Program-made: the position numbers and the translations under genes | Shown: positions 1 to 6,068 of the stretch, one piece after another | How positions within the stretch are numbered: position 1 is the first letter of the stretch | Layout of the letters: the number at the start of each line of letters is the position of its first letter | Notes under the pieces: generated by a model | The model's input: the letters and a program-made list of their open reading frames with translations, nothing else | What the model was told of the DNA's origin: nothing | The model's database searches: none | Source of the DNA: Candidatus Geothermarchaeota archaeon | GTDB lineage: Archaea > Thermoproteota > Nitrososphaeria > Geothermarchaeales > JDFR-13 | Direction of reading: 5' to 3' | Assembly: GCA_015522055.1 (NCBI GenBank) | Contig: WAMZ01000045.1 | Span: forward strand, 1-10,313 | Length of the DNA stretch: 10,313 nucleotides

Positions 1-1
1 G

Positions 2-31
2 TATTAATACAACTAGCCCCAATCTATTCAA
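2..31 (-). CDS. Possible 5' end of a gene leaving the window at the left edge (partial)
   Basis: A TTG codon at 29-31 on the minus strand is preceded, after six bases, by GGTGG (38-42). The two recognised minus-strand genes at 1372 and 2876 have the same ribosome-binding arrangement. The frame stays open to the window edge and reads MNRLGLVVLI, a hydrophobic start that would suit a signal peptide or membrane segment. An AT-rich stretch at 78-90 (minus strand GTATTTTTAAATA) lies at a suitable distance to be a TATA box. Only ten codons are visible, so no function can be given. The call rests on the leader, not on homology, and the open stretch could be chance. Confidence 0.3.
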   Translation of the reverse strand, partial: MNRLGLVVLI

Positions 32-223
32 ACTTAACCACCAGACAATCTATAAAAAAAATTTAGTAAACAATCATTATTTAAAAATACCTTTAAATAT
101 TAGTCTATATATGTAAAGGACCTAATACATAGAAACTAAAAATCGATCGAATGATTTCTCGAGTATCTTAAAAGTCTAGTCACCGTATTTCAATAGTCCT
201 ACGTGTATAGGAAATCGGCGGCC
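32..223. other. AT-rich intergenic region
   Basis: About 190 bases lie between the stop of the saccharopine-dehydrogenase-like gene and the possible start at the left edge. The region is strongly AT-rich. On the minus strand it has T-runs at 138-142 (five T) and 54-61 (eight T), which could end the upstream transcript, and a TATA-like stretch at 78-90. Short open frames here on either strand are AT-driven and have no start signals or protein-like composition. No tRNA cloverleaf or C/D-box pair was seen. Confidence 0.5.
138..142 (-). terminator. Possible T-run terminator of the saccharopine-dehydrogenase-like gene
   Basis: Five consecutive T on the minus strand, about 80 bases after the stop codon at 224-226. 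The palindrome TCGATCGA lies directly upstream in the transcript sense. Archaeal termination often needs only a T-run, so this is plausible but weak. The eight-T run at 54-61 is a stronger alternative further down. Confidence 0.3.
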
Positions 224-1372
224 TTATTGCAAGAATTCCAGTTTACTATGTATCTTTATATCTCTTTTTGATAATTCTTGGAAGAATCTATCGGGGTCAT
301 AAACAGCCTCTGGGGGGAGGACACCATATATATCAACATATTCCTCGATGATCAGCTGCATACCTATAGAAAGTGGGATACCGATATTCTTGAAGTACGC
401 TCTTCTGCCACCCCATGCATCTGGATGGGGATGCTCATTCCAAACCACAGCCCTAGCCTTAACACCCTCCTTTACGCCTGTAGCATGTACAAGTAGTCCA
501 TAACCCCAAATTTCCGTCTCTCTAGCATGTGGACTATTTAACAAGAATCTATATATAAAGTCCATAGGCCTAACCTCAACACCATTGACCTCGATGGGAT
601 TGTTATCATAAAAACCGTAATATAGTAATGTCTTAAGTAGGTTCATGGTTTCGTCAGGCCAAGTCCCCCTAACATATACATTCTTAACAGGCTTACCGAG
701 ATATTTAGGTAGGGTATAGGTCTCACTATGGGGTACACATACAGTTAATCTACGCCCTATTAATGGGAAGAAGGTGGCTTCTTTAGCTCCATAAAATGGG
801 GGGACAGACCTCCATTCACCATTCTCATAGACAACCCTCTCCTTCAAATTAGGGTCAAACTCCCATATCGTTACATATAGGAGCCCTGGACTCGGGGCGG
901 TACATCTAAATGCAGCCCAGAAAATCTCTATAGTATCAACTTCATCCAGCATATGGGCAGCCTTCTTAGCCATTAGATTAGTCGTGCCAGGAGTAGCTCC
1001 CACTCCAGGCACGAATAGAGCGCTGTTCCTAACGGCTATATCATGGAGCTCAAATTGATCCTCCTCAGATGCTACATCTACCCCACTAATACCAAGCTCC
1101 ACAGCCAACTTAGTCACTATGTAGTCATACTTAAAGGGCAAGGCATTTATTACATAATCATATCCTGACATAAGCTTCTTAAGTTCCTCTATATTATTGA
1201 CATCCACCTTAATGGCATCGACCCTCTCATCACTTAGCTCATCCACTAATCTTAATGCCTTCTCAATATTATAGTCGGCGATCGTTATCACATCAGCCTT
1301 CGATGTTTTGACAAAATCTCTGGTGGCTTCGATACCTACAGCCCCAACACCACCTAAAATCAACACCTTCAT
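224..1372 (-). CDS. Saccharopine dehydrogenase-like NAD(P)-dependent oxidoreductase
   Basis: A cytosolic oxidoreductase of the saccharopine dehydrogenase/Lys9-like family, 382 residues with the chosen start. The N-terminus is a Rossmann fold: MKVLILGG leads into a GxGxxG motif (G8, G10, G13), and the acidic D33 at the end of the second strand suggests, but does not prove, NAD preference. The family's substrate-domain signature PGVGATPGTTN is at residues 122-132. The C-terminal part (about 331-354, GIPLSIG to GVLPPE) matches the usual ending of this family. The frame is open back to an ATG at 1498, but the start at 1372 is preferred: it places the first Rossmann strand at the N-terminus, AGGTGG stands six bases upstream, and a TATA box lies at 1411-1420. 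Substrate is unknown; lysine-type or other amino-acid oxidoreduction is possible. No lysine pathway genes are adjacent. Confidence 0.85.
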   Translation of the reverse strand: MKVLILGGVGAVGIEATRDFVKTSKADVITIADYNIEKALRLVDELSDERVDAIKVDVNNIEELKKLMSGYDYVINALPFKYDYIVTKLAVELGISGVDVASEEDQFELHDIAVRNSALFVPGVGATPGTTNLMAKKAAHMLDEVDTIEIFWAAFRCTAPSPGLLYVTIWEFDPNLKERVVYENGEWRSVPPFYGAKEATFFPLIGRRLTVCVPHSETYTLPKYLGKPVKNVYVRGTWPDETMNLLKTLLYYGFYDNNPIEVNGVEVRPMDFIYRFLLNSPHARETEIWGYGLLVHATGVKEGVKARAVVWNEHPHPDAWGGRRAYFKNIGIPLSIGMQLIIEEYVDIYGVLPPEAVYDPDRFFQELSKRDIKIHSKLEFLQ

Positions 1373-1378
1373 TTTAAA

Positions 1379-1384
1379 CCACCT
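1379..1384 (-). promoter_or_regulatory. Ribosome binding site deciding the 1372 start
   Basis: AGGTGG on the minus strand, six bases before the ATG at 1370-1372. It matches AGGTGAT of the archaeal anti-Shine-Dalgarno complement except at one position. The MDR gene at 2876 has nearly the same leader (GGTGGTTTATT then ATG). Confidence 0.6.
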
Positions 1385-1410
1385 ATACATAGACATTGAA
1401 CAATTATCAC

Positions 1411-1420
1411 ATATATAAAC
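1411..1420 (-). promoter_or_regulatory. TATA box of the saccharopine-dehydrogenase-like gene
   Basis: GTTTATATAT on the minus strand. Initiation about 26 bases downstream would fall near 1390, giving a leader of roughly 18 bases that contains the AGGTGG site. This fits the ATG at 1372 and excludes the upstream in-frame ATG at 1498, which would lie before the transcript start. Confidence 0.55.
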
Positions 1421-1511
1421 TCGGATGAATACATCAAAAAGCATATTTTCTTTGAACATTATACTATATAATATACTGTTAATCTGAAAGTCGGACATGT
1501 ATTGAAAAATG

Positions 1512-1527
1512 TATTTAAATTTAAATA
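1512..1527 (+). promoter_or_regulatory. Palindromic TATA box of the 102-residue orphan gene
   Basis: TATTTAAATTTAAATA is a perfect 16-base palindrome centred at 1519/1520. Initiation about 26-28 bases downstream would fall near 1546-1548, only a few bases before the ATG at 1554. The gene would therefore be nearly leaderless, consistent with the lack of a usable Shine-Dalgarno sequence. Confidence 0.5.
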
Positions 1528-1553
1528 TGACTCATTAAACAATTTGTAGAGAG

Positions 1554-1862
1554 ATGTGGCGACCGCAAAATATCGATAAAGAGATAAATAGGATGAATAT
1601 GGAGTGGAGGACTTGGATAGATAGGATGCGGTCCGTCGTTAAGGAACTTATACCTGGGGCCAAGGTCAAAGTGGATTATAGTAGGCAAAATATGGGGGAG
1701 ACAGTCTTCATAATTGAATGCGGGGAACTTCCCGATACTGATATACTCCTGGAAGTTCTTAAGAACGAGTTCTTGAGAAAAAGTAGCCTCCCATTCTATA
1801 GCCCCTTCAAAATAGTCTTTAGGAACAATAATGGTAAAACTAAGGAGTTTAATATAACATAA
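1554..1862 (+). CDS. Small hypothetical protein, 102 residues
   Basis: I do not recognise this protein. It is predicted to be soluble, with no signal peptide or membrane segment. The N-terminal third (about 1-32) is charged and likely helical, with several Trp and Met (WRTWIDRM). The rest alternates strand-like and helical stretches: KVKVDY, ETVFIIECGELPDTD, a helix ILLEVLKNEFL, then LPFYSPFKIVF. It contains one Cys (residue 56) and no metal-binding cluster. Support that it is real comes from the well-placed TATA box at 1512-1527, a protein-like composition, and clean packing against the convergent MDR gene with six bases between stop codons. A start at the downstream Met14 or Met16 is possible but the TATA position favours 1554. 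Confidence 0.7.
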   Translation: MWRPQNIDKEINRMNMEWRTWIDRMRSVVKELIPGAKVKVDYSRQNMGETVFIIECGELPDTDILLEVLKNEFLRKSSLPFYSPFKIVFRNNNGKTKEFNIT

Positions 1863-1868
1863 AACGTA

Positions 1869-2876
1869 TCATGGCTTTAGGAAAACCCTCCCCGTAGCCT
1901 TACCTTCCCTTAGCATATCATGCGCCTTCTCAACATCCCATAGACTCATCTCTATACCTATAGCCTTTACCCCGCCTTCATACCCTATCTCCAATGCCTT
2001 CTTTAAAGTCCTTAGCGTACTTGATATGACCCCATGGATCAGGTTCTCCCTAAGGATCATAAGCCCAAGCTGTAGGGAGGCCGGCTTCACATTGACATTA
2101 CCTATGATAGCCATCCTGCCGCCCCACTTTAGGCTCTTAAGACTATATTGGAAGGTTGGCTCACCAACCGCCTCAATAACCAGATCAACCCCACCGGATA
2201 GGGACTTGACCTCCCTACTAAAATCTCCACTCGATATGATTATATGGTCTGGCTTCACCCTCTCGATAAACCTCGCCTTATCCTCACTCCTAGTAACTGC
2301 GAAGACCTCGGCCCCATAGTACTTAGCTAGCTGCACCGCATGTATACCTACGCCACCACTTGCCCCTGTAACAAGAACCTTATCGCCTGGCTCAATACCA
2401 CCGAAATCCTCAATAGCATGTATAACCATCCCAATCACACATGAAGATATGGCAACATAATTCCAGTCCAAGTCACGCTCCAATTTCACGATCGAACGCT
2501 TGTCTAGCAAAATAAATTCCGAGTAGGATCCATCCAGAACTTCTCCATACCACCTACGATTCCGACATATATTCTCCCTTCCAGCCCTACAATATTCACA
2601 TTCACCGCATGGGACGTAGGGGAGTGATGCCACCTTATCACCAATCTCTATATCAATGACCTTATCACCCTTATCAACAACTACGCCAGCTATCTCATGC
2701 CCCAATACCAATGGGGTCTTCACCCTAGGGAAGAAACCATCCACAGTCAGTACATCCCTGAAACATACACCAGTCCTAATTATTTTAACTAGTACCTCGT
2801 TTGGCCCCGGCTTAGGAACATCCTTGTCAACAACTTCAAGGGGTTTCCCAATTTCTCTTAAGACCACCGACTTCAT
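1869..2876 (-). CDS. Zinc-dependent MDR dehydrogenase, acryloyl-CoA reductase-like
   Basis: A medium-chain dehydrogenase/reductase of 335 residues, a usual length for the family, predicted to be cytosolic. Catalytic-zinc ligand candidates are C38 (GVCFRD), H60-E61 (GHEIAG) and C146 (SSCVIG). The structural zinc lobe has the four cysteines C90, C93, C96 and C104. The nucleotide-binding fold has GASGGVG at 171-177, and the stretch after its second strand (AVTRSEDKA) lacks an acidic residue, which suggests NADP(H). From memory, the pattern of RDVLTVDGFFPRVKTPLVLG, TGASGGVGIHA, PTFQYSLKSL and IGNV resembles the Sulfolobales NADPH-dependent acryloyl-CoA reductase of the 3-hydroxypropionate/4-hydroxybutyrate cycle. 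No search was run, so an alcohol dehydrogenase or other enoyl reductase remains possible. No other genes of that cycle are nearby. The ATG has GGTGG six bases upstream. Confidence 0.85.
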   Translation of the reverse strand: MKSVVLREIGKPLEVVDKDVPKPGPNEVLVKIIRTGVCFRDVLTVDGFFPRVKTPLVLGHEIAGVVVDKGDKVIDIEIGDKVASLPYVPCGECEYCRAGRENICRNRRWYGEVLDGSYSEFILLDKRSIVKLERDLDWNYVAISSCVIGMVIHAIEDFGGIEPGDKVLVTGASGGVGIHAVQLAKYYGAEVFAVTRSEDKARFIERVKPDHIIISSGDFSREVKSLSGGVDLVIEAVGEPTFQYSLKSLKWGGRMAIIGNVNVKPASLQLGLMILRENLIHGVISSTLRTLKKALEIGYEGGVKAIGIEMSLWDVEKAHDMLREGKATGRVFLKP

Positions 2877-2882
2877 AATAAA

Positions 2883-2922
2883 CCACCGGATAATGCCAGA
2901 TTCCCTAAAAATAATATGTATA
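2883..2922 (-). promoter_or_regulatory. Promoter and ribosome binding site of the MDR gene
   Basis: On the minus strand GGTGG (2883-2887) lies six bases before the ATG at 2874-2876. AT-rich TATA candidates are TATACATATTA (2912-2922) and TTATTTTTAG (2905-2914). The first gives a transcript start near 2892 that keeps the ribosome binding site on the message, so it is preferred. Confidence 0.45.
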
Positions 2923-2956
2923 TTCCCTCAAAATAACGACATGTATAGCTACAAGG

Positions 2957-2972
2957 ATGGTAAAATCACCAT
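2957..2972. repeat. Short inverted repeat in a divergent promoter region
   Basis: ATGGT (2957-2961) and ACCAT (2968-2972) form a five-base-pair inverted repeat with a six-base centre; two G-T wobble pairs could extend it. It lies between the divergent MDR gene and the 169-residue gene, upstream of the MDR TATA. It could be a regulator site, but it is short enough to be chance. Confidence 0.2.
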
Positions 2973-3035
2973 TTAATTGATACCCATATATTCATGATTC
3001 TCGCCTCCATTCGTTTTAATAAGCTTCATACAATA

Positions 3036-3044
3036 GTTTTTAAG
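3036..3044 (+). promoter_or_regulatory. TATA-like box of the 169-residue gene
   Basis: GTTTTTAAG, with initiation expected near 3066, about nine bases before the GTG at 3075. This favours the GTG start, although a second AT-rich stretch at 3061-3068 could serve the later ATG at 3129. Confidence 0.35.
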
Positions 3045-3074
3045 TCTGAATGAAGATACCCTATTTATTGTGAG

Positions 3075-3584
3075 GTGAGTAGGACGTCCTCCTCCTTAAA
3101 TGAACTCGTATTCAGATCCTATATTGTAATGTGGATAGAGACATTGATCAAATATATTCAGCAGATTGAGAAGTCGGGAGTGGAGGATGCCTGGTCAATC
3201 ATGGCCAAAATACAATGGAGGGATGGAAGACAGTGGATAAAGGAGAATATGAGTAGAATAGGTTTAAAGGGTGATGATGCAGAGTCTGTAGTGGAGCTGG
3301 TGAGGCTGGGGCTACAGACCCTATCACCAGGATTATACTCGAAGCGTGAGTTCAACGTTGTAGAGGCCTCCCCGGAGAAGGCTGTTATCGAGATAACCGC
3401 TTGGTGCCCGGTAATAGATGCGGCTAAGAAAATGAAGCTAGATGCGGATATGCTCCTAGAATATATTTTGATTCCAAGGCTCCAGGGAATACTTCAATCG
3501 GTGAATCCCAAGCTAAATATATCAGTCGGTGATGTGGATAAATCTGGGGCTAGATGGAGCTTAATAGTTGAGATGATGGACTAG
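3075..3584 (+). CDS. Conserved-looking hypothetical protein, weakly ATC-hydrolase-like
   Basis: Function not recognised with certainty. From the GTG start it has 169 residues; an in-frame ATG at 3129 would give 151. It looks soluble and mixed helix/strand. The N-terminal half (to about 85) is helical with W40, W48 and W54. The second half has strands (REFNVVEASPEKAVIEITAW), then C111-P112 in WCPVIDAAKKMKLD, a helix, and NPKLNISVGDVDKSGARWSL. That order (strand, CP, helix with a Gly/Lys-x-Asp turn, NPxL, strand) recalls the L-2-amino-thiazoline-4-carboxylic acid hydrolase-like family, but the second Cys expected in the helix is missing (LEYILIP). The GTG sits inside a perfect GAGGTGA, which blurs start choice. 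The next gene follows after 56 bases on the same strand. Confidence 0.65.
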   Translation: MSRTSSSLNELVFRSYIVMWIETLIKYIQQIEKSGVEDAWSIMAKIQWRDGRQWIKENMSRIGLKGDDAESVVELVRLGLQTLSPGLYSKREFNVVEASPEKAVIEITAWCPVIDAAKKMKLDADMLLEYILIPRLQGILQSVNPKLNISVGDVDKSGARWSLIVEMMD

Positions 3585-3596
3585 ATTAATGGTTAA

Positions 3597-3619
3597 GATT
3601 TATAGTCGAACATTTAACT
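3597..3619 (+). promoter_or_regulatory. TATA candidates for the Lon-like protease gene
   Basis: Two AT-rich boxes are present. GATTTATAG (3597-3605) predicts a start near 3628 and a 13-base leader. CATTTAACT (3611-3619) predicts initiation almost at the ATG at 3641, that is, a leaderless message. No Shine-Dalgarno precedes 3641, which suits a leaderless or very short leader. Confidence 0.4.
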
Positions 3620-3640
3620 AAAAGTTATCTAACTCAATAT

Positions 3641-4543
3641 ATGTCTAACAAAAAGTCTGTATATACATTCGGGGGGAAAGAAATGTATACAGAGGATAGG
3701 AGAGAGAAATACCTAGTGATAATAGCGTTGTTAGTTATCCTAATAGCATATGTATCTACATATACATATAGACTATATATAGAGAACACCCAACTTAGAA
3801 ACAGAATAGCCGAGATAGAGAATAGGGTTAACGTACTTGAACAGCAACTCTCTTATTACAGGATGGTATCAGGCTACCTCACGAACACAACTATACTCAG
3901 TAACATTACAGGAGGTGGAGTATTAAAGTTCCATGCCGTTGCGGTAGGGCAGAATAATACTGGATACTTTGGTGTCGTCCTAAACTTTACTATATCAATA
4001 GTTCCTGGTAATGGAAGGGTATTAGTAAATACCCAGCCAAAGATTGGAATAGATCTCCAGACAAGTCTACAGATTGCAAAGATGGTTGCCGAGACTTATA
4101 CATCGATCAACCTAAGTAGCTACGATATAATATTAAGTATACAGGCACCAATGGAGGTAGATGTCGTGGATGGACCGAGTGCAGGGGCCGCTATAACAGC
4201 CACAATAATATCATTAATGCTAAATAAGTCGATTAACCAGAGTGTATATATTACTGGGACGATAAACCCCGATGGAAGCATAGGTAAAGTAGGGGGAATC
4301 TTGGAAAAGGCATTGGCAGCCGCTGAGAATAATGGAAAACTGTTTATAGTGCCGCCGGGACAGACGAAGGTAAAGGTATATATACCAGTTAGGAGGGAGA
4401 TATTCCCAGGTTTCTACCTAATAACCTATGAAGCTAAGATAATAGATGTACAGGAATACTTGGACAGCAAAGGCTATAATATCAAGGTCATTGAAGTAGG
4501 TTCAATTGAGGAGTTATTAAATTATCTTTGGACGAAAAACTAA
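3641..4543 (+). CDS. Membrane-anchored Lon-type (S16) serine protease without ATPase
   Basis: A 300-residue protein with a short charged N-terminus, one hydrophobic segment at about 24-42, a coiled-coil-like heptad region at about 46-72 (LRNRIAEIENRVNVLEQQL), and a Lon-type protease domain from about 94 on. The catalytic Ser is S180 in VDGPSAG, and the catalytic Lys is K223 four residues after the GG of KVGGILEK; their spacing of 43 equals that of Ser679 and Lys722 in E. coli Lon. No AAA+ Walker motifs are present. Seven N-x-S/T sequons (N82, N88, N105, N115, N157, N195, N199) all lie after the membrane segment. This suggests that the protease faces outside and is glycosylated. Peptidase S16-domain membrane proteins are known in archaea; the substrate is unknown. 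An alternative start is Met15 (3683), preceded by GGGGGG. The next gene follows after nine bases. Confidence 0.85.
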   Translation: MSNKKSVYTFGGKEMYTEDRREKYLVIIALLVILIAYVSTYTYRLYIENTQLRNRIAEIENRVNVLEQQLSYYRMVSGYLTNTTILSNITGGGVLKFHAVAVGQNNTGYFGVVLNFTISIVPGNGRVLVNTQPKIGIDLQTSLQIAKMVAETYTSINLSSYDIILSIQAPMEVDVVDGPSAGAAITATIISLMLNKSINQSVYITGTINPDGSIGKVGGILEKALAAAENNGKLFIVPPGQTKVKVYIPVRREIFPGFYLITYEAKIIDVQEYLDSKGYNIKVIEVGSIEELLNYLWTKN

Positions 4544-4552
4544 TATATTTGT

Positions 4553-5983
4553 ATGGATAGCCGCAACATATTAAATCATCTCCTCAACCCAGATAGATTT
4601 AGGGATGATATCGAGCTACTAAAAAAGAATATAGATATTATAGTTAAACCACCCCTTAAGAGACTGATTAGCCAAGATATAATACGTGGATATCCAAACA
4701 TACCGCCACAACCATCGAGAGAAATAATTAGGTATGAAGAATTAAGTAAGTTTGGCCTCAAAAACCCATATCCCTATATCTACATGGATGAAGTAGTCTC
4801 ATTGATGCCCAGAGACCTATATAACAAATTAATGCTTGACGGATGGGTTGATGAACATGACTCTTTCGAAGAGAATCTACAGAAGCAATGGAGGAGATAC
4901 CTAGATAGAGAAAGAAATTTCTATCCAGAAGATCACCTAAAGAGAAACATATTACTATGCATACCATCAAATAAGCAGTTTAAAGCGGTATATGGAGATT
5001 GGGGTAGATGGGTTTGGAGGCCAAGGACTCTAGATGGTCAGGAGACACCCAGCGAGGATGGATGGCTAGAGGACATAATTAAAATAGTTGATATATTGAA
5101 TGGCGAAGGAATTAGGTGCATAATATTTTATGATGATGCTCTAAGCGATGTAAATAGAAAGACTTTATATGATTCTATATATACGCAGAGAAATAAGTTG
5201 ATAGAAATTGATATTGAACCTGACCTTGCAAAGATAGGATACACAAGAGACCAGAGTATAACGTTTATGGATACACCGATAATATGTAACATGGCGCTAC
5301 CGATAAGGAGAGGTGAAGAGAGGGTAATTATAGATGTCTATCATATAATTGGGAATAAGCCTATATTTAGGCCAAGATGGGCCCCGTTTGATGGATACCT
5401 AGAATTATCCAAGGTCGAGGGAGGCAACTTCTTCCTTATCGAAACGGATAAAGGGAAATGGATTTTAACTGGAGTAGGGGTTAGGGGGACTAATGAAGCG
5501 GGATTACATTATATTAGGGAGTTACTACCAAGCGATGTAAAGCTAATCGGCATACCCCTATCAGGATATATAAGGAGATGGAGTGAGACGGGCGCTGTAC
5601 ACCTAGATACCGTATTAACATACCTTGGGGAGTTAAATGGATGTTACCACGCTTTGATCGACCCGATGAGGCTAGGTTTCTACTCTGCATTCGAGTATAA
5701 TAGCAATGGTGTAAAGATGGTCTCTATACCAGAGCTCTTCAAAGACATGGGTGTATACATAGATGAGATACCTCATGAGGAAGCAAGCAAGATAACGATG
5801 GCTAACGCCCTCAACCTAGGAAAAGGGAAGATCTTGGTTGATAGATACAACCATATCGTAAATGACTATATAAGGAGGGAATATGGAGTCGACGTTATCG
5901 AGGTAGATATTCCCCATATAGAGGCTGGAGGCGGTGGGGTAAGGTGCGCTACACGGGAGTTATGGAGGATACAAAACATATAA
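4553..5983 (+). CDS. Arginine/agmatine deiminase-superfamily enzyme with long N-terminal extension
   Basis: A 476-residue member of the guanidine-modifying enzyme superfamily (arginine deiminase, agmatine deiminase, amidinotransferase, DDAH). All the catalytic signatures appear in order: YTRD (R232, D233), EGGN (E289), HLDTV (H350, D352) and the C-terminal GGGGVRCAT with nucleophile C465. It is therefore probably an active hydrolase or amidinotransferase on an arginine-like substrate. Two differences from classical arginine deiminase appear: EGGN instead of EGGD, and no Arg five residues before the Cys, where the enzyme from Pseudomonas binds the substrate carboxylate. The loop looks more like agmatine deiminase, but Arg rather than His precedes the Cys. 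The first 220 residues lie before the catalytic fold and are not recognised; they hold a Trp-rich stretch (GDWGRWVWRP, 148-157). No membrane segment. Probably co-transcribed with the protease, although TTATTAAA near 4514 could be its own TATA. Confidence 0.8.
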   Translation: MDSRNILNHLLNPDRFRDDIELLKKNIDIIVKPPLKRLISQDIIRGYPNIPPQPSREIIRYEELSKFGLKNPYPYIYMDEVVSLMPRDLYNKLMLDGWVDEHDSFEENLQKQWRRYLDRERNFYPEDHLKRNILLCIPSNKQFKAVYGDWGRWVWRPRTLDGQETPSEDGWLEDIIKIVDILNGEGIRCIIFYDDALSDVNRKTLYDSIYTQRNKLIEIDIEPDLAKIGYTRDQSITFMDTPIICNMALPIRRGEERVIIDVYHIIGNKPIFRPRWAPFDGYLELSKVEGGNFFLIETDKGKWILTGVGVRGTNEAGLHYIRELLPSDVKLIGIPLSGYIRRWSETGAVHLDTVLTYLGELNGCYHALIDPMRLGFYSAFEYNSNGVKMVSIPELFKDMGVYIDEIPHEEASKITMANALNLGKGKILVDRYNHIVNDYIRREYGVDVIEVDIPHIEAGGGGVRCATRELWRIQNI

Positions 5984-6024
5984 TTTCATTGGATACCATA
6001 TACAAGAATTATGGAGCAAGACAT

Positions 6025-6064
6025 TCTATTTAACTTAATGTTATACATGGGATTATGAGCTGAT
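6025..6064 (+). promoter_or_regulatory. TATA box and ribosome binding site of the permease gene
   Basis: TCTATTTAAC (6025-6034) is a TATA candidate predicting initiation near 6056. GAGCTGAT (6057-6064) differs at one base from GAGGTGAT, the archaeal Shine-Dalgarno, and stands four bases before the ATG at 6069. Together they support that start and suggest that the permease can be transcribed separately from the preceding gene. Confidence 0.45.
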
Positions 6065-6068
6065 TTAG

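Noticed and set aside
3..116. Plus-strand open frame from the left edge (37 codons)
   Set aside because: Its composition (Asn, Lys, Ile, Leu, Tyr) simply reflects AT-rich DNA, and it runs through likely TATA and T-run elements.
1373..1498. 42-residue N-terminal extension of the saccharopine-dehydrogenase-like gene to an upstream ATG
   Set aside because: The extension would precede the first Rossmann strand, covers the TATA box at 1411-1420, and has no ribosome binding site; the ATG at 1372 has AGGTGG at good spacing.
2656..2976. 106-codon open frame on the plus strand across the start of the MDR gene
   Set aside because: It is mostly the complement of the MDR coding sequence, with Ser/Thr-rich shadow composition and no conserved features; the rest runs through the divergent promoter region.
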